In this document: positions 36,077 to 46,385 of the stretch, one piece after another
How positions within the stretch are numbered: the stretch's first letter is position 1
Layout of the letters: every line of letters starts with the position of its first letter
Assembly: GCA_045806965.1 (NCBI GenBank)
Contig: JBJMIG010000061.1
Span: 1 to 64,000, forward strand
DNA length: 64,000 bases
DNA from: DASYTH01 sp045806965
GTDB lineage: Bacteria; Actinomycetota; Actinomycetes; Mycobacteriales; Pseudonocardiaceae
Direction of reading: 5' to 3'
The notes under the pieces: model-generated
What the model saw: only the letters and a program-made list of their open reading frames with translations
The model's database searches: none
Told to the model about the DNA's origin: nothing
Program-made: the position numbers and the translations under genes

Positions 36077-39000
36077 GTGACCTCTCCTGCGCAGCACTTC
36101 TATGCGCGGCTGCGAGCCCTGCGCGTTGAGGCCGGCGAACCGTCCTACGGCGATCTGGCGAAGGCCGCCGCCGGCCTCCCCAACCGCACGTTGGCCAAGC
36201 AAACTGTCAGCGATCTGCTCAACGGCAACTCACAGCCCCGCTGGAAGACGGTCGAAACGTTCGTCCTCGCCTGTAAGCAGTATGCAAAGCAGAAGCGGAT
36301 CCAGCTCCCGGACAGCACCTTCGACCGGAAGCGATGGCGTACCGAGTTCGACCGCGCATGGGCTTGCGGCAGACAACTCGCTGACGGGCCGCTGCGGGAG
36401 CCGTACCGGACACCGGACACAGCTGAGACCCCGGTTCGACTGTTGCGCGCCGAGTACGCGGTGGTGCCGTTCCAGAACCGGGACGAGTTGACCGTGCTCC
36501 TGGACTGGTGTCGACAGGTCGCCGCGGGTACGTGGACCGGCCTCGCCGTCGTGCATGGCGTGGGAGGCGCGGGCAAGACCCGTCTTGCGTTGGAACTGGC
36601 GCACCGACTGGGCGGCGAGGGCTGGTACGCCGGAGTGCTCCCCAAGGGAAGCGACCCCGCGCAGTTGGCGGCGGTGACCGGGCCTGTGGCCGTGGTGGTC
36701 GACTACGCGGACGGCCGGGTCGCTGAAACGATTGCACTGTTGCGCACGCTGCGAGTGCGGTCACGGCTGCCCTCGGTCGTGGTGCTCACCGCGCGGTCTG
36801 TCGAAGGCCAGTGGCTGACGGACATCGCCAGCTCCCTCGACGACGACCGCCACACCTGTAGCCGTGAGGAGATCAGGCTGCCGGACGAGCATCCCAACTC
36901 GGGTGACATCTATCGGCGCACGGTTGCCGCCTTGCGTCCAGGCGACAGTCTGACGCCCGCGGTGGCGACCCCGGCGCCCGGGATCCGGTGGACCACATTG
37001 GATCTGGTGCTGTTGGGCTGGATTGCAACGGCCGGTGCGACTGCGCTGCCTTCCAGCCGCGCCCTGCTCTACGACGAGGTTCTGCGGCACGAGGAGAACT
37101 ACTGGTGCACGGTCTACGACCGGTTCCGCACCGATGTCGAACCCGACCGAGTCCTGTTGCGAAAGGCCGCCGTGGTGGCTTCCCTTTTGGCCCCGGCGGA
37201 GCCGCACATTGACGACGTTCTGTCGGCGGTCGGGGATCTGCGCGACGATCCCCGAGAGCGACGGGCAGTACGCCGCACGTTGCTGACGTGCTTGTGCCCG
37301 GGGGCGGGGGAGGGTCTGGCAGTCCGCCCCGATCCGGTCGGCGAGCATCTGCTGCTCCGCGAGTTCGTGCACGACCCTGCGTTGCTGGTAGCGGCTCTGT
37401 CCAGGGCGGATGACGCTCAGGCCGAGACGGCGCTGAGAACACTCGACAGTGCCGGTCAGCTGGACAGTGACGCCGCCATCGCCATGATCGTCGCCGTCGG
37501 TGAGGCCGATCCGGGCAGGTGGCGGTCGATCCTTGTAGTGGCGGGTGAACGAACCGGCCCCGCGGAGACCGCTCTGGAACGCCTTGCCGACCGGCCGGAC
37601 ACACCGCTGCCGTTGGACGAACTGTCCCGCATCCTGCCGTGGTCCGACGTCGCGCTGTTCAAGCTCGGTCTCATCGTCGACGGACGCAGGCTGGAGAAAG
37701 CCCGAGTAGCGGACCAACCACCGGCCGTCATCGCCGGGCTGCTCGAGAACGTCTCCCGGCGGGCGGGCATGGCGGGCGACGCAACCCTGTCGTTGACCGC
37801 GATCGCCGAAGCGATCGACCACTACCGAGCCCTGGCCATGACAGATGCGGCAGCGCACCTGCCCGGGCTCAGCCAATCGTTGACGAACCTGGCGGTCGCA
37901 CAGTCGAACCTGGGGGAGTACGGGAGCGCGCTGACCACCTGCCGGGAAGCGATCGACATCACCCGTGACCTGGCCACCACGGACGCCGGCTACCTGCCAG
38001 AACTGGCGCAGACGCTCAGCAATCTTGGCTGGCTGCTGAGCGAGGACGGACAACACGAGCAGGCACTCGTGGCCTGCCAGGAGGCGGTCGACCTCAGCCG
38101 CAAGCTGACCGCCGAGGACGGCTCCGCCGCTCCGCGCCTCATCCGGTCCCTGCACGTCCTCAGCACGGTCTCGTCGAACCTGGGACGCCTCCAGCAGGCA
38201 CTCATGGCCGACCGGGAAGCAGTTGAGCTCAGCCGTGGGCTGGCCGCCAGAGATACCCGCTACCTGCGCGAACTCGCGCGGTCGCTGAATAATCTCGGCG
38301 CGACACTGATCACATCGAGGCGCGAACAGGAAGCGCTGGACGCATGTGACGAGGCCGCACGGTTGTTCAGAGCACTGGGAGGCAACGACCTCGGCGTTCT
38401 CGTGTACCTCGTCCGTGCGCTGAACAACGTCAGCAGTGCTCTGTCGCATCTGCGGCGCAATGAGCAGGCAGTTGCGGTGAGCCACGAATCTGTCACTATC
38501 AGCAGAAAGCTGGCCGACGCCAATCCGGCGCACGAGCCGCTGCACGCGGAATCGCTGATGAACCTCTCCTCGGCGGAAGCAGGGAACGGGTGGTGGACGA
38601 AGGCCCACGAAACCACCAGTGCCGCGGTGGCCATCCTCGAGCCGCTGGCACACCGCAGTACCGCCTACAAAGGTTGTCACGCGAAGTCACTAGGCAGCCT
38701 CGGCGCGGCCACAATCAGGTTGGGACACAGCGAGGAAGCCCTGGCGACGTTCACGAGAGCCACCACCATCTACCAGACGCTGACGTCGACGAACTCGGTC
38801 CACCGCGCGGATCTTGCACGCTCCCTCGGCAACCTTGGTGAGGCCTTCAGCGCACTGGGTCACCATCGCCAGGCACTCGAGGCGGTTGAACGGATGGTCG
38901 GCCTAATGCGGGAACTGGTCGTCGACCAACCGGTATACCTACCCGATCTGCCAGAGGCGCTCGGCGTCCTGAGCAAGTGCCTCGTCAACGTGGCAGACCT

Positions 39001-41134
39001 CGAGAAAGCGATCTCTGTCGGGCAGGAGGCAGTCGAAGTCTCCCGTTCACTCGCTGACAACGACCATGCCTGCCTGCCAGTGCTCGCGCGAGCGATCGAC
39101 GACCACGGAGTAATGTTCTTGCGGTTGGGCCGGCACGGTGAGGCGGTGCCACTCCTCACCGAAGCCGTCGGCACCTACCACCGGCTGGCTGAAACCGACT
39201 CCAAGTACCTGGCGGATTTGGCCGCGACGAAGGCCAACCTCGGCACGACCCTGTCGCAACTGGGTTACCACGAGGAGGCCCTGCGGCCCAGCCTGGAAGC
39301 CACGAACCTCCTTGAGCTGCTCGCCGCGCGGGACGCCGTCGGCGACAGGGAGACTTACGCAGTTTCGTTGCTCAACCTCGGCCGTCTGCTGTGGAACCTC
39401 GGCCGCAACCGCGAGGCGCTCCTGCCGAGCCGGCAGGCCGTTGAACTCCACCGCAAGCTGGCCGCGAAGGACCTCGAGGCGCACGGAGCCAACCTCGCGC
39501 TGGCGTTGAACAATCTTGGCTTGGTGCTGTGGCGGCTGGAACAACACGAACAGGCCCTTCCGCTCAGCACCGAGGCCGTTGCGCTGTACCGGAACCTCAC
39601 GAAAGGCGACCATCGGGCCGGTCTCGCCATGGCCCTGACCAACCTCGCCGTCCGGTACAGAGAACTGGGTCAGCAGGAGAACGCGCTGACCGTCTGCCAG
39701 GAAGCCGTCGACATCCGACGAAGTCTCGTGTCCCTCAACCCAGTTGCCTACTTACCGGATCTCGCGCTGTCGCTGCACAACCTCGGCAAGCTGCTGGCCG
39801 AGGTCGGCAGGGTCGAGCAAGGACTGGCGGCCAACGGGGAGGCCATTGATATCTATCGTGGCCTCGTCGATGCGAATCCCGTTGCCTACCTGCCGTTTCT
39901 CGCCCGCGCTCTGGATAGTCTCGGCGCCAGGCTGTGCGCACTGGAACGCCTCGACGAAGCAGCATCGGCGAGCCAGGAAGCAGTCGACCTGCTCACGGAC
40001 CTGGCCGCCGACAACCCCGTCGGTACCATATTCGATCTCGCGCACGCGCTGGCGAACCTCTCCAGCCGCCTCGTCTCCCAGGATCCCGCGCGTGCCACGT
40101 CGAACGTCTGGCGAGCTGCGGTCGCCGCCATGGCGTCCGGGTGCGCGCGCGCCCTGCTGCGCGCGCGATGGTCGTACTGGTACGCGGAAAAGGGCCTGCG
40201 CGATCGGGCGGCCGACGAGCTCCGGGGCGCCATCACGGACCTCGATGGCGGACCCGCAGCGGACGGCGACTACCCTGCGCTCGCGATGATCCTGACGTCG
40301 ATGGCCCGAGAGGGAATACGGACAACCGTCCAACGCTTCGGCTTGGCAATCGAAGACCTCCCGTTCTGGGCGACCACACCTGTCACCGAATCCCACGACA
40401 AACTGTTAAGAAGTCTGGCCGTGGCACGGGATTGGCGGTCGTTACGCGAGGTACTGACCGCTGAGCGCGACCTGGTCGTCGCGGCCGACCTCAAGACCAC
40501 TCTCAACGTGTTACTGGCCCTGAATCTGGACAGCCCAGCAGTGCATCGGATCAGCCAGCTGTTGGAGACCATCGCGGAGCTGGGCCTCGACGCGTTCATC
40601 CGGCAGCAGGACGAGATGAACAGCAACCTCACGTCGGTCGTCGAATGGCTGCGGATCGTGCCGTGGGTGGACGCGATGCGGTTCCTCGACGAGCACCGCG
40701 ACACCTTGACGAGCACCGCCTGCAGGCAGCTGCTCGCGAGCGTCGATCACGAGTCGTCAAGGCAGCGTCTCGCCGCTCTCACCCTGTCCGAAACCCTGCC
40801 GCCTGAAACGGTGGTGTCGCTCGCCACCGACCTGGATGTCGCGGAGGAAGCGACCCTCACCGCTGTCGACTGCGGTGATCTCGAACGGTTGATCGCCCTC
40901 ACGAACATCGCACCTGACCTCCAAAGTCGTGCGACCACCTGGCTCTTGGCCGCAGCAGTGGTCCTGGTCAGCAAGGAACAGCCCGACCCGGCGATGGAAC
41001 TCGCCCGGCGGATCGCCGAGACCGGCACCACGATCCTGCGTCGCGCCCATGTCATTCGACTGCAGAAATTCTGCGGGCATCACCCTGAGCTCGATAAGGA
41101 GATCCAGGATCTCATCGAACTCATCCGCCCCTGA
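36077..41134 (+). CDS. Giant HTH-STAND NTPase with about sixteen TPR-like repeats
   Basis: A 1,685-residue protein. The N-terminus is a helix-turn-helix-like domain (SYGDLAKAAAGLPNRTLAKQ, VSDLLNGNSQPRWKTVETF). A P-loop NTPase follows, with GVGGAGKT (161-168), Walker B VAVVVDYADG (204-213) and VVVLTARSVEGQWL. A winged-helix/arm region precedes about sixteen tandem repeats of ~45 residues (588-1330) such as LARSLNNLGATL...EALDACDEA, the kinesin-light-chain/TPR_10 pattern. The last ~350 residues are helical and repeat-poor. STAND proteins sense a ligand through the repeats and then oligomerise. Some are antiphage sensors, others transcriptional regulators. GTG 36077 is preferred because ggag lies ten bases upstream; ATG-less longer starts are possible at 36032. 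Confidence 0.85.
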   Translation: MTSPAQHFYARLRALRVEAGEPSYGDLAKAAAGLPNRTLAKQTVSDLLNGNSQPRWKTVETFVLACKQYAKQKRIQLPDSTFDRKRWRTEFDRAWACGRQLADGPLREPYRTPDTAETPVRLLRAEYAVVPFQNRDELTVLLDWCRQVAAGTWTGLAVVHGVGGAGKTRLALELAHRLGGEGWYAGVLPKGSDPAQLAAVTGPVAVVVDYADGRVAETIALLRTLRVRSRLPSVVVLTARSVEGQWLTDIASSLDDDRHTCSREEIRLPDEHPNSGDIYRRTVAALRPGDSLTPAVATPAPGIRWTTLDLVLLGWIATAGATALPSSRALLYDEVLRHEENYWCTVYDRFRTDVEPDRVLLRKAAVVASLLAPAEPHIDDVLSAVGDLRDDPRERRAVRRTLLTCLCPGAGEGLAVRPDPVGEHLLLREFVHDPALLVAALSRADDAQAETALRTLDSAGQLDSDAAIAMIVAVGEADPGRWRSILVVAGERTGPAETALERLADRPDTPLPLDELSRILPWSDVALFKLGLIVDGRRLEKARVADQPPAVIAGLLENVSRRAGMAGDATLSLTAIAEAIDHYRALAMTDAAAHLPGLSQSLTNLAVAQSNLGEYGSALTTCREAIDITRDLATTDAGYLPELAQTLSNLGWLLSEDGQHEQALVACQEAVDLSRKLTAEDGSAAPRLIRSLHVLSTVSSNLGRLQQALMADREAVELSRGLAARDTRYLRELARSLNNLGATLITSRREQEALDACDEAARLFRALGGNDLGVLVYLVRALNNVSSALSHLRRNEQAVAVSHESVTISRKLADANPAHEPLHAESLMNLSSAEAGNGWWTKAHETTSAAVAILEPLAHRSTAYKGCHAKSLGSLGAATIRLGHSEEALATFTRATTIYQTLTSTNSVHRADLARSLGNLGEAFSALGHHRQALEAVERMVGLMRELVVDQPVYLPDLPEALGVLSKCLVNVADLEKAISVGQEAVEVSRSLADNDHACLPVLARAIDDHGVMFLRLGRHGEAVPLLTEAVGTYHRLAETDSKYLADLAATKANLGTTLSQLGYHEEALRPSLEATNLLELLAARDAVGDRETYAVSLLNLGRLLWNLGRNREALLPSRQAVELHRKLAAKDLEAHGANLALALNNLGLVLWRLEQHEQALPLSTEAVALYRNLTKGDHRAGLAMALTNLAVRYRELGQQENALTVCQEAVDIRRSLVSLNPVAYLPDLALSLHNLGKLLAEVGRVEQGLAANGEAIDIYRGLVDANPVAYLPFLARALDSLGARLCALERLDEAASASQEAVDLLTDLAADNPVGTIFDLAHALANLSSRLVSQDPARATSNVWRAAVAAMASGCARALLRARWSYWYAEKGLRDRAADELRGAITDLDGGPAADGDYPALAMILTSMAREGIRTTVQRFGLAIEDLPFWATTPVTESHDKLLRSLAVARDWRSLREVLTAERDLVVAADLKTTLNVLLALNLDSPAVHRISQLLETIAELGLDAFIRQQDEMNSNLTSVVEWLRIVPWVDAMRFLDEHRDTLTSTACRQLLASVDHESSRQRLAALTLSETLPPETVVSLATDLDVAEEATLTAVDCGDLERLIALTNIAPDLQSRATTWLLAAAVVLVSKEQPDPAMELARRIAETGTTILRRAHVIRLQKFCGHHPELDKEIQDLIELIRP

Positions 41135-41275
41135 GCGAACACCACGGACAGGTCCAGCGGCCCATCAGCGGTTCAGGATGATCGACCTAGCTGCAGGCAC
41201 TATCCCAATCGGGGACATCGCTGATATGGAGGGCACGTTTGTCAAGTGAGCAGGTGAGGGTGACCCCGCGCCGAC

Positions 41276-41700
41276 GTCGCGGTCGCCGTGTTCGCCGCGG
41301 ACTGGCAGCTGATCCGGTGCAACCGCGGCTGGACCGCCCTGCTGGGCGACCCCTGCACGGCGCCGCCACGGTTGCGCAACTTCGCCCGCGACGGTTCCCG
41401 GTCGACACCGGCCCCGCCCGTCTCGCGCACTGGCCGTGACCGAACGGGACAGCCACGCCACCGACGCCGCCGTCGTGTCCGACCTGCGCCGCGCCACCGG
41501 CCGCTTCCCCCACGACGCCCGCCTGGCGGAGCTGATCCGCGGGCTGAACGCGGACCACGAACGGTTCGCCCAACTGTGGGCGACCGCACCGGTGGCCACG
41601 CACCGCGAGGACCAAAAAACGATCGAACATCCCTCAGTGGGACCGATCACCGTGGACTGCGACGTACTCACCGACGCCGACGCCGAACCGACTCGCCCAG
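41276..41700 (+). pseudogene. MmyB-type ligand-binding domain of an XRE regulator, remnant
   Basis: DVAVAVFAADWQLIRCNRGW, then after a frameshift near 41398 a run DTGPARLAHWPVTERDSHAT, VVSDLRRATGRFPHDARLAE, LIRGLNADHERFAQLWATAP and EHPSVGPITVDCDVLTD. These match the C-terminal MmyB-like domain of actinomycete XRE regulators. The helix-turn-helix half is missing and the end runs into unrelated sequence. A non-functional relic. Confidence 0.7.
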
Positions 41701-41952
41701 ATCATCGGCCCGCCAGCCACCACCAACTCGCGCCCACGCCGGTAGCCGTCCGCAACGAAGCATCTCCCCGGGCTCGGAACCCCTCGGCCAGATCTGGCCA
41801 CCGGGAAATGCCAACCTTGATGAGCAAGGTCAAGATCCCCACAGCCTGTGACTGACCACGACGAGCCGACACCCATCCCACCATGATGATCTTTAAGGCG
41901 ATCAACCTACATCGTGAGATCTCACCGACTTCGCGGAATTTCACCAAGACTG

Positions 41953-42230
41953 GTGTCCGAGGGGGGATAGAACACGCATCGCTAGGAGGTCTCCGGAAAT
42001 CCAGGGGATTTCCGTCATGCGGTGCACCGTATCAGCCTCTCATCCGGGGTCCAGTGTGCCACGCCGTGCGGGTCGGGGGCCGGGTTGTCGCCCGGCCGGG
42101 TCCGTGGTCGCGCGCCGCGAACAAGCGGGGACGGTCATGGGTGGGCGAGGGGGTGGGGTTGGCCGGTCATGGCGGCCAACGCGATGGCGACTTCTTGGAG
42201 GTTGGCTTTGATGTAGGGGTGGTGGCTGCG
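41953..42230. repeat. Direct repeat B (~275 bp), copy of 12353-12630
   Basis: It starts gtgtccgaggggggatagaac, carries the same hairpin ggaaatcc-agg-ggatttcc (41995-42013) and ends inside a 30-codon remnant of the integrase 3' end (NLQEVAIALAAMTGQPHPLA, minus strand, 42135-42225). Orientation is the same as repeat A, 29.6 kb away. The two copies could be ends of an integrated element or the product of a duplication. Confidence 0.75.
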
Positions 42231-42675
42231 GCATCGGTGACCGCGAGGGCGGCAAGCGGCTCGGACACCAGCCGGACGGCCGCACCGGTGCCCGTGCCGA
42301 ACCCGGCGCGAACACATTCACCGCGCCAGACACAGTGCGCAGCCGCACCCAGTACAAGCTCCATACTCGTCGCACAAAATCACCCGTTCGGGTGACCCCT
42401 CGCATTGATCCCCCGGACATCACGCCTTGCAACGGCGGACGGCGGACTGTTGATCACGCGAGCCGCGCGTGTTGATGCCCGGATGGTTCGATGTGCTCGT
42501 CGATGATGCGTGGTGTGCTGAACCAAGTCGACTGCGATAGGCAGGCTCGGCGTGATCCGGTCTTGGCGGGTTCGCTCAGGCCACGCCGCAGGCGCAGCGC
42601 ACTACGCCCTGACGTCCGCATTGCGCGTCATCATGGATGTTGGCGTGTGCAACCGTCCGTTACGGGGCGGGCGTA
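42231..42675. other. 445-base region without a supported gene
   Basis: A small hairpin cacccgttcgggtg lies at about 42380. Frames on both strands are short and unlike known families. It probably contains the promoter of the NB-ARC/TPR gene, but no -35/-10 pair is convincing. Confidence 0.4.
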
Positions 42676-43633
42676 ATGGTGAGATGGAGTACGGGAATGC
42701 GGGGGAGGGTCGTCGGTGCCGGATCTGCCGGCACGGTAGTGCTGGCTGCAGTGTCCGGTGCGTTGATCAATGAGCTGCACCACGGGTGGGGCTGGTGGGT
42801 TGCGGCTGGCGTGGTGGTTGTGGCGGGTGCGACGTTGGCCTGGTGGGTGGCCGGGCGGTCGCAGAGCGCTGACCCTGGTGCCGGGTGGTCATTCAGGCAG
42901 ACGGTGAGGCCAGGTGCGGGGCCGGAGCCGCCTCTGTTCGCCACACCGACTCCCAGCGATGCATCGGACGCGCTGTTGCCAGCGCGACGCGTTGTACCCC
43001 GACAGCTTCCCGCGCGCTTGCCGGCGTTCGCGGGCCGGCACGCTCCACTCGGGGTCACCGCGACGGGTATTCCGGAGGATGTGGAGGACCGCGCGGCGCT
43101 TTACCGCAGCCTGGTCGTCGACCGGCACATGCTCATCGTGTTGGACAATGCCCGATCGGCCAGGCAGGTCCGGCCGTTGCTGCCCAGCGCATCCACCTGC
43201 CTGGTCATGGTCACCAGCCGTCATCGCCTGGACGGACTCGTGGTTCAGCACGTAGTGGAACGAATCAAGCTCGACCTGCTATCCACAGACGAAGCTGTCG
43301 ACCTGCTCGCTCAGCGCCTCACGCGCGATCGCGTTGACGCTGAGCCCCGGGCAGCCAGGGACCTCGTCGAGTTGTGCGCGAGGCTTCCGCTCGCCTTGAG
43401 CATCGCGTCTGCTAGCCATCACCCGGATGCGCCGCTATGGCGGTTGGTCGAGCGGCTGCGCGATGAACGGGATCGGCTCGACGCCCTCGACCTCGGCGAG
43501 GCTGAAAGCGATATTAGGGCGATCTTTTCGTGGTCTCGCCAACGGTTGTCGGACGAAGCGGAACGCCTGTTCCGGCTGCTCGGGGTACACCCGGGGCCGG
43601 ACATCGACATCTACGCGTGCGCAGCGCTCCTAG

Positions 43634-45103
43634 TACGGCAGTGGTAGTTCGTGATCTTGGCCGGTGAGGCGGTTGTAACGAGGGCGGCCGCCTTGTTGAT
43701 CATCGAGTTGTGACGCAAGACGATCTTGAGGCGGCCGCTGCGGTCATCGTAGAGGGTGGGCTGGCGGCGGAGAATCTGGCCGAGTTGCATGGCCGGCTGG
43801 GCCCGTGTTTCGGTCGGGTGGAGCCGTTTCGGCAGTCCCGGAAGTACCTGGCCGGGTTGATGAGTGATCTGCCGCGGAAGAACGCGTGGACGATCGCCGA
43901 GCATGCCGGAGATGCGACGCCGCACCGGATGCAGCGGCTGCTCAACCGGGCGGTGTGGGACACCGACACCGCGATGGCGGTCGTTCGCGGGTTCGTGGCC
44001 GAGCGCCTGGGGGACCAACCGTTGCGGGTGGCGGCGTTGGACGAGACGGGGCAGCAGAAGCAGGGCGGGCACACGGTGGGGGTGAAACGCCAGTACATGG
44101 GCTGCGCGGGCAGGGTCGCGAACGGCGTGAACACCGTGCATTGCTCCTATGCCACCCCGGGCGGACACGCCCTGATCGCAGCACGGCTCTACCTCCCGGC
44201 CGAGCAACTCGATGACCAGACCCGACGCGCGGCCATGGGTATCGGTGAGGACGTTGTGTTCCGGACGAAACCGCAGTTGGCGATCGATATCACCACCGAC
44301 GTGATCAATGACGGCGTCATGCCGCCGTGGTGCGCCGGGGACGAGGTCTACGGTCGCAGCGGCGAGCTACGCCAGCACCTGGAAACCCATGGCGTGGGCT
44401 ATGTGTTGCGGGTAGGTACCGCGTTTCACCTCACCCTGCCGACCGGACAAAAGGTTCGCGTCGACGCCGTGGCGGCCAAGCACCTCAAGGCCAGGAAACG
44501 CTGGCAGGTGTGCCCGGTGGCCGGTTCGAAGGGCGAACGCGCCTACGCCTGGGCATGGACAGCAACCCGCAGTCCGCACCACCACCTGCTCATCCGCAAG
44601 CACCTCCAGACTGGCGAACTGGCCTACCACTACTGCCACGTGCCCACCGGGCGGCCGGTCACCCTGATGACACTCGTGCGCGTCGCATGTCTGCGGTGGC
44701 CGGTCGAGGAAGGTTTCGAGTTCGGCAAAGACCACTTCGGACTCGACCACTCCCAGGCCCGCACCTACACCGCACTGCTCCGGCACACCGTGCTCACCAT
44801 GGCCGCCCTCGCGATCTGCGCGGTCACCGCCGCCCAAGCCAAAACCCGCGCACCCGCCCCCATCCTGCCCACCACCCCCGATGAGCAGCCACCCCACAAC
44901 CTCGGCCTGATCGCCCTCACTGTCGCCGAGATCAAACGCCTGTTCAACCTCGCCACCCGCCGGCTACAACCCGAACTCCACCACCTGCACTGGATCTGGT
45001 GGCGACGCCGACACCAAGCACGAGCGAAATGGTTCCACCACCGCACCCGACTACGCCGCCAACCAGCAACAACATGACCAGATCAACAAGTACTACTGCC
45101 GTA
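43634..45103 (+). mobile_element. IS701-family insertion sequence, complete (1,470 bp)
   Basis: Terminal inverted repeats tacggcagtggtag (left) and, read inward from the right, tacggcagtagtac bound the element. A 4-base target duplication CTAG lies at 43630-43633 and 45104-45107, matching the YTAR rule for IS701. The single transposase gene is intact. It interrupts the NB-ARC/TPR gene, whose frame is restored exactly on removal. Confidence 0.92.
43710..45077 (+). CDS. IS701-family transposase
   Basis: A 455-residue DDE transposase starting at GTG 43710. Features typical of the family include DLPRKNAWTIAEHAGDATPH, LRVAALDETGQQKQGGHTVG (first Asp), WCAGDEVYGRSGELRQHLE (second Asp) and CLRWPVEEGFEFGKDHFGLD (Glu). 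The full length and clean frame suggest an active enzyme. It lies within the element bounded by matching inverted repeats. Confidence 0.92.
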   Translation: MTQDDLEAAAAVIVEGGLAAENLAELHGRLGPCFGRVEPFRQSRKYLAGLMSDLPRKNAWTIAEHAGDATPHRMQRLLNRAVWDTDTAMAVVRGFVAERLGDQPLRVAALDETGQQKQGGHTVGVKRQYMGCAGRVANGVNTVHCSYATPGGHALIAARLYLPAEQLDDQTRRAAMGIGEDVVFRTKPQLAIDITTDVINDGVMPPWCAGDEVYGRSGELRQHLETHGVGYVLRVGTAFHLTLPTGQKVRVDAVAAKHLKARKRWQVCPVAGSKGERAYAWAWTATRSPHHHLLIRKHLQTGELAYHYCHVPTGRPVTLMTLVRVACLRWPVEEGFEFGKDHFGLDHSQARTYTALLRHTVLTMAALAICAVTAAQAKTRAPAPILPTTPDEQPPHNLGLIALTVAEIKRLFNLATRRLQPELHHLHWIWWRRRHQARAKWFHHRTRLRRQPATT

Positions 45104-46385
45104 CTAGGTTGGAAGAGTATGTCCGAAGCCCGTGCGGCACTCAATGAGCTCGTCCGGGCGAATCTGCTCGAAGAGCGCCGGTCGGACCGATTCTGGTTGC
45201 ACGATCTACTACGCGCCTACGCCGCCGAACTGGCCCACGACAGTGAACGCCGGGACGCAGAACATCGAATCATCGGCTACTACCTCAACGCATCGAGGTT
45301 GGCGAACGCCCGCATACAACCCTGTTGGGACGAACGCGATTATGAGGGTTCGATAGCCGACACCTATCCGGCCGTCACCACCTATGACCGAGCGATGAAC
45401 TGGTTCACCGCCGAACAGGCCACTCTGCGGTCCGTCATCGAATTCACCAGTCAACGGGAATCCAGCATATACATAGCGGAACTTGCCCGCGGATGCGTGG
45501 CGTTCTACGCGCGCACCGGCCAGCGACACGAACGGGCAGCCATTTGCCACACTGTGCTCGCAGCCGCGCGTCGCGACGGCTGGGGCTTCATGCAAATAAA
45601 GGCACTGTGTGAACTGGCCCGGGCCGTCATCCGGCTAGGAGACTTCGACGAGCGCTCGGTTACTTGGACAGGGCACTCAACCTCGCACAACCCGGCGACC
45701 GGGAAGAACAGATCGCTATCCACCTGACCTATGCCCGCACCTACGACCTACAGGGCCAGCACGTCCACGCGTTACACCACGCCCGACTCGCCGAGCGGAT
45801 CGCGCAGAATTCAACCGATCTGCGATACCGAGCCGGTGTCTTGACAGCGATCGCCAAACAATTGGCCGGTCTCGGCCGCAGCGCCACCGCACTGCCACTC
45901 TGCCAGGAAGGCCGTAGCCTCTACGCCCAAGTCAACAACCGCGACGGCGAGGCACAAGCGCTGAACACCCTCGGACTCATCCACCAAAACCTAGGCAACC
46001 AGCCTGAAGCCATCACCTGTTACGAACAAGCCCTCCACCTCAACCGACGCATCGGCTCCCGATACTGGGAAGCCGTCATGCTCGACCGACTGGCCGACCT
46101 CTACCACGCCCACGGCCAACCCATCCAAGCCCGCGACGCCAGACACAACGCCCTGACAATTCTCAAGAACCTACACCACCCCGACGCCGCAACTGTGCAA
46201 GCGAAACTAGCCACCGCATAGCCGCATAGCCAGCCGAACCGCCCGTGCGGCGCTGGTCGGATGCCCGGCAGACCGTTGTTCGACAACCAACTCTGCGACC
46301 TGGCCCGGAGCACCGGGGCAGCAGCAGAGAAGCGCACGCTGACCTTCCCCCCAGACCGTGGAGGCATGGACTATAGGGAGTGCCC

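Larger units (their letters stand above)
42676..46221 (+). pseudogene. Membrane-anchored NB-ARC/TPR protein: P-loop deleted, split by IS701, frameshifted
   Basis: From ATG 42676 two hydrophobic helices (VVLAAVSGALI; WWVAAGVVVVAGATLAWWV) precede an NB-ARC domain resembling that of the SARP at 15485. The P-loop block is missing: FAGRHAP joins directly to LGVTATGIPEDVEDRAALYR, an in-frame loss of roughly 80 codons. Walker B LIVLDNARSARQVRPLLPS remains. At 43630 an IS701-family element interrupts the gene; removing the element and one CTAG restores CAALLGWKSMSEARAALNEL. A single-base loss near 45655 splits the C-terminal TPRs. The gene cannot make a functional STAND ATPase. Confidence 0.85.

Noticed and set aside
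36761..38680. 639-codon minus-strand frame
   Set aside because: It is the antisense shadow of the STAND/TPR gene; composition is Gln/Arg-rich with no motifs.
37840..40070. Regular ~135-bp periodicity that could look like a DNA repeat array or CRISPR
   Set aside because: The period is that of ~45-residue TPR repeats in one open frame; the DNA units are diverged and no constant direct repeats exist.
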